From contig NZ_CP060039.1 in NCBI RefSeq assembly GCF_014211915.1, forward strand, positions 3,443,574 through 3,507,573: 64,000 nucleotides of DNA, given 5' to 3'. The notes beneath the pieces were generated by a model. That model did no database searches. It was not told the origin of the DNA and saw nothing but the letters and a program-made list of their open reading frames with translations. Below are positions 1 through 10,233 of the stretch, piece by piece (the first letter of the stretch is position 1; each line of letters opens with the position of its first letter). The position numbers were made by a program, and so were the translations under genes. The DNA is from Burkholderia cenocepacia (GTDB lineage Bacteria > Pseudomonadota > Gammaproteobacteria > Burkholderiales > Burkholderiaceae).

Positions 1-2
1 AT

Positions 3-296
3 GCGTTCACGTGGCAGGACGGCATCGCGGCCAACTACCAGGCGAACGGCTTCAGCGTGTCGAACACCGACACCGCGTGCAACCTGAAGGCGATGGTCCA
101 GGCCGCCACGCAGTACGGCGTCGCGAACGCGACCGCGTTCGGCTCGTCGCTGTTCTGCTCGCCGCAGACCTACACGGTCGCGAACGCGGACCAGACCTAC
201 ATGTTCGCCGACACGGTCCACCCGTCGACGCACCTGCATGCGCTGTTCGCGCAGTACGTCCAGCAGCAGATCGCGAAGTCCGGCGTCGGCAAGTAA
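3..296 (+). CDS. GDSL/SGNH-type esterase or lipase, C-terminal part (5' truncated by window edge)
   Basis: The reading frame is open from the window edge and ends at TAA 294-296, so about the last 97 residues of a longer protein are visible. Near the end, FADTVHPST carries the D-x-x-H arrangement that supplies the catalytic Asp and His of GDSL/SGNH hydrolases, which release fatty acids from lipid or acyl esters and are often secreted. Two cysteines (in TACNL and LFCSP) fit an exported protein. The catalytic-serine block and any signal peptide lie outside the window. The protein ends right after the catalytic His region, so there is no autotransporter barrel. A strong terminator follows 25 bp later. 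The class is fairly sure; the substrate is unknown. Confidence 0.75.
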   Translation, partial: AFTWQDGIAANYQANGFSVSNTDTACNLKAMVQAATQYGVANATAFGSSLFCSPQTYTVANADQTYMFADTVHPSTHLHALFAQYVQQQIAKSGVGK

Positions 297-320
297 GCCG
301 CCGGCCACGCGCCCAAACGA

Positions 321-354
321 AAACGCCCGACCGGTTCACCGGTCGGGCGTTTTT
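321..354. terminator. Bidirectional rho-independent terminator
   Basis: A perfect 14-bp stem (321-334 with 341-354 via ccggtcgggcg) closes on a TTCA loop. T-rich tails follow on both strands. It separates the plus-strand esterase from the convergent minus-strand threonylcarbamoyl-AMP synthase and can end both transcripts. Confidence 0.9.
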
Positions 355-384
355 CGTTGGTGCGGATGGATGCGGACGGATGCG

Positions 385-1413
385 TCAGTCGCGCGCTTCG
401 AACGCGGCCGCCGCGCGGCCGAGGCGATCGTTGACCGCGATCCATTCCACGGTCTCGGGCAGCTTCTCGACGAGGATGCGCGCGACCTGCGCGCGGTCGA
501 GCGCCCGCAGCATCCCGTACAGGTCGCGTGCATAGGCCTGCGGATCTTCCGGCGCCGCGATGAAATGCACGCCGTCGGCCTGCGCCCAGTGCCCGGCCCG
601 CGACGCGCGGGCGACGAGCGCGACGCGTTCGCCGTCGGTTTGCGCGGCCGCGAGCAACGGCTCGAGCGCGTCGAACGGCAGCAGCGCGAGCGGCGTACGC
701 GGCGCGTAATGCGCTTTCAGCGTGCCCGATGCGCGCGGCGCGGTCGCATCGCTGCCATCCGGCAGCTTCGGCGCGCGGCCGAGCACGTCGGCGATCTGTT
801 GCGGCGTCACGTGGCCCGGGCGCAGCAGCGCCGGGAAGCCGCGCGACAGGTCGAGAATCGTCGATTCGATGCCGACTTCGGATGCGCCGCCGTCGAGCAC
901 GTGCACGGTATCGCCGAATTCGTCGCGCACGTGTTGCGCGGTCGTCGGGCTCACGTGACCGAACCGGTTCGCGGACGGCGCGGCCACGCCGCCGTGGCCG
1001 CCGCGCCGCGCGCTGAACGCGGCCAGCAGCGCCTGCGCGACCGGATGCGACGGACAGCGCAGCCCGACCGAATCCTGCCCGCCGCTCACGGCATCCGGAA
1101 TGCGCGCGTGGCGCTTCAGGATCAGCGTGAGCGGCCCCGGCCAGAATGCATCGATCAGCGCGTGCGCGTCGGCCGGCAAGTCGTCGGCCCAGTAACCCGG
1201 ATCGCCACCGGGCGGCAGATGCACGATCACCGGATGATTCGCGGGCCGCCCCTTCGCCGCGTAGATGCGCGCGACGGCCTCGGGGTTCGCCGCGTCGCCG
1301 CCGAGCCCGTAGACGGTTTCGGTCGGAAACGCGACGAGCTGGCCCGCGTCGAGCAGCGCGGCGGCCGCGTCGATCTGCGCGGACGTCACGTGCTTCGGGA
1401 GATCGATGGACAT
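385..1413 (-). CDS. L-threonylcarbamoyladenylate synthase (Sua5/YrdC/YwlC family)
   Basis: This 342-residue protein makes threonylcarbamoyl-AMP from threonine, bicarbonate and ATP, the first step of t6A37 modification of ANN-decoding tRNAs. The N-terminal YrdC domain (about residues 10-205) shows FPTETVYGLG, KGRPANHP, PGPLT and APSANRFG. After the SGTLKAHYAP linker a C-terminal Sua5 domain follows, so this is the long Sua5 form rather than the short TsaC form. The ATG at 1411-1413 was chosen because it begins just ahead of the conserved domain; the frame is open further upstream into purK. It lies 11 bp downstream of purK and is probably the last gene of a purK-containing transcript. Confidence 0.93.
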   Translation of the reverse strand: MSIDLPKHVTSAQIDAAAALLDAGQLVAFPTETVYGLGGDAANPEAVARIYAAKGRPANHPVIVHLPPGGDPGYWADDLPADAHALIDAFWPGPLTLILKRHARIPDAVSGGQDSVGLRCPSHPVAQALLAAFSARRGGHGGVAAPSANRFGHVSPTTAQHVRDEFGDTVHVLDGGASEVGIESTILDLSRGFPALLRPGHVTPQQIADVLGRAPKLPDGSDATAPRASGTLKAHYAPRTPLALLPFDALEPLLAAAQTDGERVALVARASRAGHWAQADGVHFIAAPEDPQAYARDLYGMLRALDRAQVARILVEKLPETVEWIAVNDRLGRAAAAFEARD

Positions 1414-1424
1414 CGGCCGGCGCC

Positions 1425-2621
1425 TCAGTCGAGCGGCACGCGCAGCAGCTGCGCGCATGCGGTAGCCGCCGCGACGGCTTCGTCGCGCGTCTCGGCCGTG
1501 AAGTTCACGTGGCCCATCTTGCGGCCGACGCGCGCCTCTTCCTTGCCGTACAGGTGCAGGTGCGCGGCCGGCATCGCGGCGACCGTGTCCCACGGCGGCG
1601 TGACGGCGTCAGTCGCCGCACCGCTGGGGAACCACACGTCGCCGAGGATGTTCAGCATCGCGGCCGGCGAATGCTGGCGCGGATTGCCGAGCGGCATGCG
1701 CGTCATCGCGCGCACCTGCTGCTCGAACTGGCTCGTTGCGCACGCATCGACCGTGTAGTGGCCGGAGTTGTGCGGACGCGGCGCCATTTCGTTCGCGACG
1801 AACGAGCCGTCCTCCAGCACGAAGAACTCGACACACAGCACGCCGACGTAGCCGAGCGTATCGGCGATCCGGATCGCCGCCTGCTGCGCTTCCTCGACGC
1901 GGGCCGCATCGGCGGCCGGCGCCGGCACGACCGTCAGCGCCAGGATGCCGTTGTGGTGCACGTTCTGCGCGAGCGGGAACGCGGCCGAGCGGCCGTCCGC
2001 GCCGCGCGCGATCAGCGCCGACACTTCGTATTTCAGCGGCAGGCGCTTCTCCAGCACGCACGGCACGCCGCCGAGCGCGGCATGCGCGTCGCGCGCTTCC
2101 TGCGCGGTGGCGACGCGCACCTGGCCCTTGCCGTCGTAACCGAGGCGGGCGGTCTTCAGGATGCCCGGCAGTACCGCGTCAAGCGCCGCATCGTCGAGCG
2201 CGGCGAGCGCCGCCGCCGATTCGATCACGACGTGCGGCGCGACCGGCACGCCCGACGCCTCGATGAAACGCTTCTCCGCGATCCGGTCCTGCGCGACCGC
2301 GACGCAGCGGCCAGCCGGGGCGACGAACGTCGTGCGCGCGAGGAAATCGAGGCTCGCGGCCGGCACGTTCTCGAACTCCGTCGATACGGCCTCGCACAGG
2401 TCGGCCAGTTCGGCAAGCGCGGCTTCGTCGTCGTACGCCGCGCGCAGGTGCCGATCGGCGACCGCGCCGGCGGGGCTCGCCGGATCGGGATCGAGCACGG
2501 CGACGCGATAGCCCATCGACTGGGCGGCAAAGCAGAACATGCGGCCGAGCTGGCCGCCGCCGACCATGCCCAGCCACGCGCCGGGCAGGATCGGGGAAAC
2601 GGAATCAGGAGTTGCGGTCAT
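1425..2621 (-). CDS. purK: 5-(carboxyamino)imidazole ribonucleotide synthase
   Basis: PurK (398 aa) carboxylates AIR to N5-CAIR using ATP and bicarbonate in de novo purine synthesis. The N-terminal nucleotide-binding motif GGGQLGRM (about residues 21-28) is followed by a central ATP-grasp domain containing [13 protein letters not shown] and EFFVLEDG, and [12 protein letters not shown] near the substrate site. All are standard for PurK, as is the length. purE lies 90 bp upstream on the same strand and makes the next step, and purC follows in the pathway; the three are arranged purC-purE-purK in transcription order. Confidence 0.97.
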   Translation of the reverse strand: MTATPDSVSPILPGAWLGMVGGGQLGRMFCFAAQSMGYRVAVLDPDPASPAGAVADRHLRAAYDDEAALAELADLCEAVSTEFENVPAASLDFLARTTFVAPAGRCVAVAQDRIAEKRFIEASGVPVAPHVVIESAAALAALDDAALDAVLPGILKTARLGYDGKGQVRVATAQEARDAHAALGGVPCVLEKRLPLKYEVSALIARGADGRSAAFPLAQNVHHNGILALTVVPAPAADAARVEEAQQAAIRIADTLGYVGVLCVEFFVLEDGSFVANEMAPRPHNSGHYTVDACATSQFEQQVRAMTRMPLGNPRQHSPAAMLNILGDVWFPSGAATDAVTPPWDTVAAMPAAHLHLYGKEEARVGRKMGHVNFTAETRDEAVAAATACAQLLRVPLD

Positions 2622-2711
2622 GTCAGTGGTCGGTTGCGGCGGAACGCGGAACGGCCCGCCGCAGTGGGAAAATCCGGCGCCGGCCGCGTCGTGCGGCCGC
2701 GCGCCATGCCG

Positions 2712-3233
2712 TCATTCCAGCGGCGGCAGCACCATCGCGTGCGCGGCTTCGTTCTGGCGCACGCGGAACGCGGCGAGCCGGTTCGCGTAGTCGACCGAGT
2801 TGCCGGACAGGATCGACACCGCGAACAACGCGGCATTCGCGGCGCCGGCCTCGCCGATTGCGAACGTCGCGACCGGCACGCCCTTCGGCATCTGCACGAT
2901 CGAGTGCAGCGAATCGACTCCCTTCAGGTACTTGCTCGCGACCGGCACGCCGAGCACGGGCACCGTGGTCTTCGCGGCCAGCATGCCGGGCAGGTGCGCG
3001 GCGCCGCCGGCGCCCGCGATGATCGCGCGCAGCCCGCGCTCGCGCGCCTTCTCCGCATAGTCGAACATCTCGTCGGGCATCCGGTGCGCGGACACGACCT
3101 TCGCTTCGTACGGCACGCCGAATTCCTGCAGGATGGCGACCGCGTGCTTCATCACGTCCCAGTCGGAACTCGAACCCATCAGCACGCCGATGAGCGGCGC
3201 GCTGTGCGTGTGGGCAGTCTGGATTTCGCTCAT
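2712..3233 (-). CDS. purE: N5-carboxyaminoimidazole ribonucleotide mutase
   Basis: PurE class I (173 aa) converts N5-CAIR to CAIR. The signatures [11 protein letters not shown] (near residues 18-28), [10 protein letters not shown] and [13 protein letters not shown] are the substrate phosphate and carboxylate loops of the family, including the catalytic His in SAHR. The protein is slightly longer than the E. coli enzyme at both ends. The gene is 16 bp downstream of purC and 90 bp upstream of purK, which supports one purine transcript. Confidence 0.97.
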   Translation of the reverse strand: MSEIQTAHTHSAPLIGVLMGSSSDWDVMKHAVAILQEFGVPYEAKVVSAHRMPDEMFDYAEKARERGLRAIIAGAGGAAHLPGMLAAKTTVPVLGVPVASKYLKGVDSLHSIVQMPKGVPVATFAIGEAGAANAALFAVSILSGNSVDYANRLAAFRVRQNEAAHAMVLPPLE

Positions 3234-3249
3234 GTCGTCGGTACCTCGA

Positions 3250-4140
3250 TCAGGCGAGCGACTGGCCGGTGATGCGCTCGAGCGCTTCCTGGTACTTCGC
3301 GGCCGTCTTCTCGACGACGTCGGCCGGCAGCGCCGGCGCCGGCGCCGTCTTGCCCCACGGCTGCGCCTCGAGCCAGTCGCGCACGAACTGCTTGTCGAAC
3401 GACGGCGGATTGGTGCCGACTTCGTACTGGTCGGCCGGCCAGAAGCGCGACGAATCGGCGGTCAGCACTTCGTCCATCAGGTACAGCTTGCCGTGGTTGT
3501 CGAGGCCGAATTCGAACTTCGTGTCGGCGATGATGATGCCGCGCGTCGCCGCGTAGTCGGCCGCTTCCTTGTACAGCTTGATCGAGATGTCGCGGATCGT
3601 CGCGGCCAGCTCGGTGCCGATGCGGCGCTCGGTTTCCTCGAACGTGATGTTCTCGTCGTGCTCGCCCATCTCGGCCTTCGCGGCCGGCGTGAAGATCGGC
3701 TCGGGCAGCTTCTGCGCGTTCTGCAGGCCCGCCGGCAGCTGCACGCCGCACACGGCGCCCGACGCCTGGTATTCCTTCCAGCCGCTGCCGGCCAGGTAGC
3801 CGCGCACGACCGCTTCGATCATGATCGGCTCGAGGCGCTTGACGACCACGCCGCGGCCCTTCACCTGCTCGACCTCGTCGGCCGCGACGACCGCTTCCGG
3901 CGCGTCGCCCGTCAGATGGTTCGGCACGATGTGCGCGAGTTTGTCGAACCAGAAGTTCGCCATCTGGTTCAGCACGCGGCCCTTGTTCGGAATCGGCTCG
4001 CCCATCACCACGTCGAAGGCCGACAGGCGATCGGTCGTGACGATCAGGAGCTTGTCGTTGCCGACCGCGTAGTTATCGCGAACCTTGCCGCGACCGAGGA
4101 GCGGCAGCGAGCGGAGCGTGGATTCGTAAAGGGTAGACAT
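3250..4140 (-). CDS. purC: Phosphoribosylaminoimidazole-succinocarboxamide synthase (SAICAR synthetase)
   Basis: PurC (296 aa) joins aspartate to CAIR with ATP hydrolysis. Family motifs are visible: the early [11 protein letters not shown] nucleotide loop, TTDRLSAFD, the catalytic/aspartate region [11 protein letters not shown], and DTKFEFG followed by [14 protein letters not shown]. The length fits the longer yeast-like PurC branch common in betaproteobacteria. It is the first gene of purC-purE-purK and starts just after the fba terminator, so it probably has its own promoter in 4141-4178. Confidence 0.97.
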   Translation of the reverse strand: MSTLYESTLRSLPLLGRGKVRDNYAVGNDKLLIVTTDRLSAFDVVMGEPIPNKGRVLNQMANFWFDKLAHIVPNHLTGDAPEAVVAADEVEQVKGRGVVVKRLEPIMIEAVVRGYLAGSGWKEYQASGAVCGVQLPAGLQNAQKLPEPIFTPAAKAEMGEHDENITFEETERRIGTELAATIRDISIKLYKEAADYAATRGIIIADTKFEFGLDNHGKLYLMDEVLTADSSRFWPADQYEVGTNPPSFDKQFVRDWLEAQPWGKTAPAPALPADVVEKTAAKYQEALERITGQSLA

Positions 4141-4162
4141 CGTCTTTTCGCAGATAAGGAGC

Positions 4163-4208
4163 CAAACAAAAAGGGAAACGCCGTTCCCCGCGGCAGGCGG
4201 GAACGGCG
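4163..4208 (-). terminator. Terminator downstream of fba
   Basis: On the minus strand a 10-bp stem (4199-4208 with 4179-4188, GGGAACGGCG type) is followed by tttccctttttgtttgg. It lies after fba and just ahead of purC and so insulates the two units. The 165 bp between the hairpin and the fba stop hold only G+C-rich short repeats and no gene. Confidence 0.8.
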
Positions 4209-4374
4209 GTCTTGCAATACGTCGGCGAACCGGCGGGCGCAACGCCCGGGCGGCTGCCGGCCGGCCCTTGTTCGGCCGGACGAAACGGCTGCCGGGGCCG
4301 GATCGAATCCGGCCAACCGGGCGGCCAGCCCGTGCCCGGCGGCAGAACCGGGCGGGGCAAATCGTACTACAGTC

Positions 4375-5439
4375 TCAGCGCACGACCTGTGCGAGCGCGC
4401 CCGACTTGTACTGCTCGGCGATCTTGTCGAGCGACACCGGCTTGATCTTGCCGGCCTGGCCTTCGCAGCCGAACGCGAGGTAACGGTCGACGCACACCTT
4501 CTTCGCGGCTTCGCGCGCGGGCTTCAGGTAGTCGCGCGGATCGAACTTGCCCGGGTTCTCGAACAGGTAGCGGCGGATCGCGCCGGTGATCGCCAGACGC
4601 AGGTCGGTGTCGATGTTGATCTTGCGCACGCCGTGCTTGATGCCTTCCTGGATTTCCTCGACCGGCACGCCGTAGGTTTCCTTCATGTCGCCGCCGAATT
4701 CGCGGATCTCGGCCAGCAGCTCCTGCGGCACCGACGACGAACCGTGCATCACCAGGTGCGTGTTCGGGATGCGCGCGTGGATTTCCTTGATGCGCTGGAT
4801 CGACAGGATGTCGCCCGTCGGCTTCTTCGAGAACTTGTACGCGCCGTGCGACGTACCGATCGCGATCGCCAGCGCGTCGCACTGCGTGAGCTTCACGAAG
4901 TCGGCGGCCTGCTCCGGATCGGTCAGCAGTTGCTCGCGGGTCATCGTGCCTTCCGCGCCGTGGCCGTCTTCCTTGTCGCCCTTCATCGTCTCGAGCGAGC
5001 CGAGCACGCCGAGTTCGGCTTCGACCGTCACGCCGATCGAGTGCGCCATCTCGACGACCTTGCGCGATACGTCGACGTTGTACTCGTACGATGCGACCGT
5101 CTTGCCGTCGGCTTCGAGCGAACCGTCCATCATCACGCTCGTGAAGCCGCTGCGGATCGCGGCCGTGCAGACGGCCGGCGACTGGCCGTGATCCTGGTGC
5201 ATCACGACCGGGATGTGCGGATACGATTCGACCGCCGCTTCGATCAGGTGGCGCAGGAACGGCTCGCCCGCATACTTACGCGCGCCGGCCGATGCCTGCA
5301 TGATCACGGGCGCGCCGACCTGATCCGCCGCCGCCATGATCGCCTGGACCTGCTCCAGGTTGTTCACGTTGAAGGCCGGCAGGCCGTAACCGTGCTCTGC
5401 CGCGTGGTCCAGCAATTGACGCATTGATACGAGAGGCAT
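4375..5439 (-). CDS. fba: Class II fructose-1,6-bisphosphate aldolase (Calvin-cycle/cbb subtype)
   Basis: This zinc-dependent aldolase (354 aa) interconverts fructose 1,6-bisphosphate with dihydroxyacetone phosphate and glyceraldehyde 3-phosphate. VVMHQDHGQ holds the catalytic Asp and a zinc His (about residues 80-88). Further signatures are [26 protein letters not shown] and the phosphate loop [10 protein letters not shown]. The start is set by [13 protein letters not shown] with an AAGGAG Shine-Dalgarno 6 bp ahead. It is terminated before purC and lies downstream of pyk in a glycolytic gene cluster. Confidence 0.97.
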   Translation of the reverse strand: MPLVSMRQLLDHAAEHGYGLPAFNVNNLEQVQAIMAAADQVGAPVIMQASAGARKYAGEPFLRHLIEAAVESYPHIPVVMHQDHGQSPAVCTAAIRSGFTSVMMDGSLEADGKTVASYEYNVDVSRKVVEMAHSIGVTVEAELGVLGSLETMKGDKEDGHGAEGTMTREQLLTDPEQAADFVKLTQCDALAIAIGTSHGAYKFSKKPTGDILSIQRIKEIHARIPNTHLVMHGSSSVPQELLAEIREFGGDMKETYGVPVEEIQEGIKHGVRKINIDTDLRLAITGAIRRYLFENPGKFDPRDYLKPAREAAKKVCVDRYLAFGCEGQAGKIKPVSLDKIAEQYKSGALAQVVR

Positions 5440-5633
5440 TGTGGAACTCCTTGGAATGAAAACCGGTGCGCCCTGACGCCGGCGCGGCGCTCGCTTCCCT
5501 CTGAACCGGGACGGCGCGGCGCGGCTGAGCGTCGAATAGCCACATTTTATCGCGAAGCGCCTCCGATTCCGACCGCCCGGAGGGCCCCGCTCGCAATTTG
5601 TTACGTTCGCACGGCACAATGCGGCCAAAAAGG

Positions 5634-5676
5634 AGAAAAAAAGCCGCGCGGGGCTTCGGACCCCGCGCGGCTTTTG
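5634..5676 (-). terminator. Terminator downstream of pyk
   Basis: A perfect 12-bp stem (agccgcgcgggg at 5642-5653 with 5661-5672) closes on a 7-nt loop. On the minus strand it is followed by a long T run (tttttttctcc). It lies between pyk and fba, so the two genes are transcribed separately at least in part. Positions 5440-5633 hold the fba promoter region. Confidence 0.9.
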
Positions 5677-5755
5677 CTCAAAAACAGTGACGGATCAGCT
5701 TCGGCCGATCCGGGCTGCCGGCCACCGGGCCGGCTCGATGCGGCTCAGCCGGCGC

Positions 5756-7192
5756 TCAATAGTGCTCGCCGACCCGCACGATCTTCAGCGTGTTGGTGCC
5801 GCCCGCCTGCCCCATCGGCTCGCCGACGGTCAGCACGACCATGTCGCCATGCTGCACGTAACCCTGCTTGACGACGATCTCGAGCGCCGCCTGCAGCGCC
5901 GAATCGCGGTCGCTGTTGAAGTCGACGTGCAGCGGCGTCACGTTGCGGTACAGCGCCATCGTGCGCTCGCTGCCGACGCGCGGCGTCAGCGCGAAGATCG
6001 GCACGTGCGTGTAGTGACGCGACATCCACAGCGCGGTCGCGCCCGACTCGGTCAGCGCGATGATCGCCTTCGCGCCCAGGTGGTACGCGGTGAACAGCGC
6101 GCCCATCGCGATCGACTGGTCGATCCGCGTGAACGTGCGGTCGAGGAAATCCTTGTCCAGCTCGACTTCTTCCGACTTTTCCGCCTCGACGCACACGGCC
6201 GCCATCGTCTCGATCGTGACGACCGGATACTTGCCGGCGGCCGTCTCGGCCGACAGCATCACCGCGTCGGTGCCGTCGAGCACCGCGTTCGCGACGTCCG
6301 ATACCTCCGCACGGGTCGGCACCGGCGCGTAGATCATCGATTCCATCATCTGCGTTGCGGTGATCACGAGCTTGTTCGACTCGCGCGCCATCCGGATCAT
6401 CCGCTTCTGCAGCGCCGGCACGGCCGCGTTGCCGACTTCCACCGCGAGGTCGCCGCGCGCGACCATGATGCCGTCGGACGCGTCGAGGATGCTCTGCAGC
6501 GCCGGAATCGCCTCCGCGCGCTCGATCTTCGCGATCATCTTCGGCTTGATGCCGTACGGCGCGCCCGCGATGTTCGCGAGCTGGCGCGCCATTTCCATGT
6601 CGGTCGCGTTCTTCGGGAACGACACCGCGACGAGGTCCGCGCCGAGCGACATCGCGGTGCGGATGTCTTCCATGTCCTTCGCGGTCAGCGCCGGCGCCGA
6701 CAGGCCGCCGCCCTGGCGGTTGATCCCCTTGTTGTTCGACAGCTCGCCGCCCACCTTGACGGTCGTGTGAATCTCGTCGCCGAGCACGCGCTCGACGGTC
6801 AGCACGATCAGCCCGTCGTTCAGCAGCAGCAGGTCGCCCGGCTTCAGGTCGCGCGGCAGCTCCTTGTAGTCGAGGCCGACGCGCTCGTCATTGCCGAGTT
6901 CGCAGCCCGCATCGAGAATGAACGGCTGCCCCGGCACGAGCGTGGTCTTGCCGTTCTCGAACTTGCCGACGCGGATCTTCGGACCCTGGAGGTCGGCCAT
7001 GATCGCGATCTCGCGGCCGACCTTGCGGGCGGCCTCGCGCACCATTTCGGCGCGCTGGCGGTGATCGTCGGCCGTGCCGTGCGAAAAATTGAGCCGCACG
7101 ACGTCGAGGCCCGCCTGCATCATCTGCAGCAGAATCTCCGGCGAACTGGATGCCGGGCCGATCGTAGCGACTATCTTGGTGGCGCGCTGCAT
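5756..7192 (-). CDS. pyk: Pyruvate kinase
   Basis: Pyruvate kinase (478 aa) transfers phosphate from phosphoenolpyruvate to ADP. The N-terminus RATKIVATIGPAS is diagnostic. The catalytic barrel shows RLNFSHG, MADLQGPKIRVG, the active-site KIERAEA, MVARGDLAVEVG, and the phosphate/metal loop VSDVANAVLDGTDAVMLSAETA. The C-terminal regulatory domain ends in VLTVGEPMGQAGGTNTLKI. The ATG at 7190-7192 is preferred; another in-frame ATG lies four codons upstream. The family normally forms tetramers. pgk lies 284 bp upstream on the same strand. Confidence 0.96.
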   Translation of the reverse strand: MQRATKIVATIGPASSSPEILLQMMQAGLDVVRLNFSHGTADDHRQRAEMVREAARKVGREIAIMADLQGPKIRVGKFENGKTTLVPGQPFILDAGCELGNDERVGLDYKELPRDLKPGDLLLLNDGLIVLTVERVLGDEIHTTVKVGGELSNNKGINRQGGGLSAPALTAKDMEDIRTAMSLGADLVAVSFPKNATDMEMARQLANIAGAPYGIKPKMIAKIERAEAIPALQSILDASDGIMVARGDLAVEVGNAAVPALQKRMIRMARESNKLVITATQMMESMIYAPVPTRAEVSDVANAVLDGTDAVMLSAETAAGKYPVVTIETMAAVCVEAEKSEEVELDKDFLDRTFTRIDQSIAMGALFTAYHLGAKAIIALTESGATALWMSRHYTHVPIFALTPRVGSERTMALYRNVTPLHVDFNSDRDSALQAALEIVVKQGYVQHGDMVVLTVGEPMGQAGGTNTLKIVRVGEHY

Positions 7193-7476
7193 GAAACTCC
7201 TCATCTGGATCAAGGTGGATGCGCTGGGTGAAACGCTGCGAGAGCCGGAAGCGGCAGGCCCAGCGGCCGCCGCTCCGGGGAGCGTGCCGGTGCTGGCGCC
7301 CGGCATCGCTTTGTTCTGAAATTCGTGGTGCTGCACGGCCGCGTCGCCGGCGGCCGCCGGTGCGCGCGGGGCGGTGTTCGCCCGCGCGGGCGCGCGTTTG
7401 CGCTTGCCCGCGCCGGCCGGCTGCTCCGCTTTCGCGGAGCGCGCGGCCTTCGTCACCCCTGCGCGCGCCGCCACGC
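7193..7476. other. pgk-pyk intergenic region, no gene seen
   Basis: This G+C-rich spacer of 284 bp contains no convincing coding frame, hairpin with a T tail, or repeat array. The open frames crossing it have Ala/Arg/Pro-rich shadow composition. It presumably carries the pyk promoter. Confidence 0.5.
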
Positions 7477-8673
7477 TCAGGCCGCCCGCGTTTCGAGCAC
7501 TTCCACCGCCGGCAGCTTCTTCCCCTCGAGGAACTCGAGGAAGGCGCCGCCGCCCGTCGAGATGTAGCTGACCTGGTCGTGGATGCCGTACTTCGCGATG
7601 GCCGCGAGCGTGTCGCCGCCGCCCGCGATCGAGAACGCGGACGATTTGGCGATCGCTTCGGCGAGCGTCTTGGTGCCGTTGCCGAACTGGTCGAACTCGA
7701 ACACGCCGACCGGGCCGTTCCACACGATCGTGCCGGCCTTCTCGAGCTGGCTCGCGAGTGCCTTGGCCGTATCGGGGCCGATGTCGAGGATCATGTCGTC
7801 CGCTTCGATGTCGGCGACCTGCTTCACCGTGGCCGCGGCCGTCGGCGAGAATTCCTTGGCGGTGACGACGTCGGTCGGGATCGGCACCGACGCGCCGCGC
7901 TCGCGCGCTTCGTCGATGATCGCCTTCGCCTCGGCGACGAGATCGGCTTCCGCGAGCGACTTGCCGATCGACAGGCCGGCCGCGAGCATGAACGTGTTCG
8001 CGATGCCGCCGCCGACGATCAGCTGGTCGACCTTGCCGGCCAGCGACTTCAGGATGGTCAGCTTGGTCGACACCTTCGAGCCGGCGACGATCGCCACCAG
8101 CGGGCGGGCCGGGTTGCCGAGCGCCTTGCCGAGCGCGTCGAGTTCGGCCGCCAGCAGCGGGCCCGCGCATGCGACCGGCGCGTACTTCGCGATCCCGTGG
8201 GTGGTCGCTTCCGCGCGGTGCGCGGTGCCGAACGCGTCGTTCACGTACACGTCGCAGAGCTTGGCCATCTTCTGGGCGAGCTCGTCCGAATTCTTCTTCT
8301 CGCCCTTGTTCACGCGGCAGTTCTCGAGCAGCACGACCTGACCCGGCGCGACGTTCACGCCGTTCTCGACCCAGTTCGACACCAGCGGCACGTCGCGGCC
8401 GAGCAGTTCGGCGAGACGCTTGGCGACCGGCGCGAGCGAGTCTTCCGGCTTGAATTCGCCTTCGGTCGGACGGCCGAGGTGCGACGTGACCATCACGGCC
8501 GCGCCGGCGTCGAGCGCGGCCTGGATGGCCGGCACGGACGCGCGCACGCGGGTGTCCTCGGTGATGTTGCCGTGATCGTCCTGCGGGACGTTCAGGTCGG
8601 CGCGGATGAACACCCGCTTGCCGGCGAGCTGGCCGGCGGCGATCAGGTCGGTAAGACGCTTGACTTGGCTCAT
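7477..8673 (-). CDS. pgk: Phosphoglycerate kinase
   Basis: Phosphoglycerate kinase (398 aa) moves phosphate from 1,3-bisphosphoglycerate to ADP. Substrate-binding motifs are [12 protein letters not shown] (about residues 20-31), TSHLGRP and [10 protein letters not shown]. The C-terminal nucleotide domain has [17 protein letters not shown] and the glycine loop AGGGDT. Length and both domains are standard. It heads the pgk-pyk-fba series of glycolytic genes. The 280 bp upstream (8674-8953) hold its promoter and nothing else recognisable. Confidence 0.97.
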   Translation of the reverse strand: MSQVKRLTDLIAAGQLAGKRVFIRADLNVPQDDHGNITEDTRVRASVPAIQAALDAGAAVMVTSHLGRPTEGEFKPEDSLAPVAKRLAELLGRDVPLVSNWVENGVNVAPGQVVLLENCRVNKGEKKNSDELAQKMAKLCDVYVNDAFGTAHRAEATTHGIAKYAPVACAGPLLAAELDALGKALGNPARPLVAIVAGSKVSTKLTILKSLAGKVDQLIVGGGIANTFMLAAGLSIGKSLAEADLVAEAKAIIDEARERGASVPIPTDVVTAKEFSPTAAATVKQVADIEADDMILDIGPDTAKALASQLEKAGTIVWNGPVGVFEFDQFGNGTKTLAEAIAKSSAFSIAGGGDTLAAIAKYGIHDQVSYISTGGGAFLEFLEGKKLPAVEVLETRAA

Positions 8674-8953
8674 GTTGGACAGATTGAAGTAGTGGATGGG
8701 GAAAGGGGGTTCACGCTGGACGTGCGCGGGCTGCCGCGAAAGGGCGCCGGATGCGGCCGTGGCTGGCGGTTCGCATGACGCGCACGGGTAAAAAATCTCG
8801 AACGGGCATTCTAGCCGATCCACCCGGCAGACTGACCCGTGCGGCGGCGAATTCCGCCTATTTGGGATTGCGCGCCGGAACCGAAGCACTGCTGCAACGC
8901 AGCAATGCGCGCACGCAGGCGGGCAGCGCTTGGCAAGCCGGAACGGCAGTCCA

Positions 8954-9277
8954 TCAGAAGATCAGGCGGAGCGCGGTGAACACGAGCATGCCGACGACGA
9001 TCGTGCCGAGCATGCTGCGCCGCCACAAAAACCAGCCGAGGCCGGCGAGCGCCGCGTAGAACGGATGGTTGGACAGCGCGAACGACAGCCCCGCCGGCGT
9101 TTCGAGCACGTCGGGCAGCACGACGGCGACCAGCGCGGCGGCCGGCGCGTAGCGCAGCGCGCGCTGCGCGCGTTCGGGCAAGACCGTGCGCTCGCCGCCG
9201 ATCAGGAACAGCGCGCGCGTGACGGCCGTGACGATCGTCATCCCGACGATGACGATCCAGATCTCGGTCGCGCTCAT
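8954..9277 (-). CDS. azlD: AzlD-family branched-chain amino acid export subunit
   Basis: This very hydrophobic 107-residue protein has about four predicted membrane segments ([58 protein letters not shown]). It matches the small AzlD subunit that works with AzlC in exporting branched-chain amino acids and analogues. Its ATG overlaps the azlC stop (ATGA), which indicates translational coupling. The partner gene is frameshifted in this sequence. Specificity is inferred from the family; the divergent neighbour ilvE fits a branched-chain role. Confidence 0.85.
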   Translation of the reverse strand: MSATEIWIVIVGMTIVTAVTRALFLIGGERTVLPERAQRALRYAPAAALVAVVLPDVLETPAGLSFALSNHPFYAALAGLGWFLWRRSMLGTIVVGMLVFTALRLIF

Positions 9278-10026
9278 TCCATGTCCCTTTCGTGCACGGT
9301 TTCGGTACGGATACGTCGCCAGTCGGCCCGCTCGACGAAGAAATCGGCCGTGCAGCCGGCCGCGAGCGCGGCGAGCACCGCGATCGGCAGCGCGAGCCGG
9401 TACGGCAGGTCGAACGCGACGAGCGATACGATCCCGGCGACCGCGACGGCCGCGAGCGTCGAGCGGTTCGCGACCGCCGACACCATGATCGGGATCAGCG
9501 CGAGCGTGCCGGCCAGCTCCAGCCCCCAGCTCGCCGGAAAGGCGCTCGCGAGCAGGATGCCGGCGAGCGAGGACACCTGCCACGACGCCCAGCTCGCGAG
9601 CGCCATCCCCAGAAATACGCTTCCTTGCCCGGCACGCGGCCGTACGCGAAGCCCTGTTTCTGGAACAGCAGGTAGATCACGTCGCCGTTGAAATAGCCGA
9701 TCGCGAGGCGCCGCCACAGCGGCAGGTAGGAAAAATGAGGCGCCAGCCCGGCGCTGAAGATCACGAAGCGCATGTTGACCATCGCGGCCGTGAGCAGCAC
9801 GGTCCAGATCGGCAGCTTCGCCGCGAGGAGCGGCAGCACCGCGAGCTGCGACGAGCCCGCGTAGACGAACAGCGACATCGCGCTCGCCTGCCCGAGCGTC
9901 ATCACGGACTTGCTCATCGCGATGCCGGTGACGAGCCCCCAGGACAGGATCGCCATCAGTGTCGGGGAATAGTCGCGTGCGCCCTGAATCAGCGCGAAGC
10001 GGTCGGTGGCGGACAATCGAGCGAGC
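9274..10026 (-). pseudogene. azlC: AzlC-family branched-chain amino acid exporter, interrupted by a one-base deletion
   Basis: The N-terminal part runs from MLARLSATDRFALIQGARD to KQGFAYGRVPGKEAYFWG, and the rest (MALASWASWQVSSLAGIL to the stop) continues in the next frame. Joining them across the C run 9607-9610 (G run on the coding strand) with one extra base restores one AzlC protein of about 250 residues with several membrane helices. Both parts keep AzlC character (DYSPTLMAILSWGLVTG; VSAVANRSTLAAVAVAG). The frameshift may be a consensus error rather than a real mutation, because three other genes here show the same kind of lesion. The frame also opens upstream to an alternative ATG at 10091. 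Confidence 0.8.
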
Positions 10027-10233
10027 ATCGGAAAGCGGGCCGCAGCGGGCGGTTCGTCGGGACGCCGGCGCCTCCTGCCGGTACGACCCATCGTTATTGG
10101 AATCGGTACCGGACGATTATAGCGCCGGCCCCGCGCCGGCCGACCGGATCACCCCCAAATGACGCTAAAATAAGCATCTTTCCGGCTCAACGCTGCACAA
10201 CCCGCAGCACACCACCGCTTCCAGGAGAATCGT

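Noticed and set aside
238..1758. Long plus-strand open frame opposite the Sua5 and purK genes
   Set aside because: Its product is Arg/Ala-rich low-complexity sequence with no domain, and the minus strand encodes clear conserved proteins; high GC leaves long antisense frames open.
3133..5427. 764-codon plus-strand frame opposite purC and fba
   Set aside because: Shadow of two strongly conserved genes; composition dominated by Arg, Val, Asp and His from reversed GC-rich codons.
9595..9620. Programmed ribosomal frameshift in azlC
   Set aside because: No classical slippery heptamer or stimulatory structure seen, and three other unrelated genes show the same single-base loss, so a mutation or read error is simpler.
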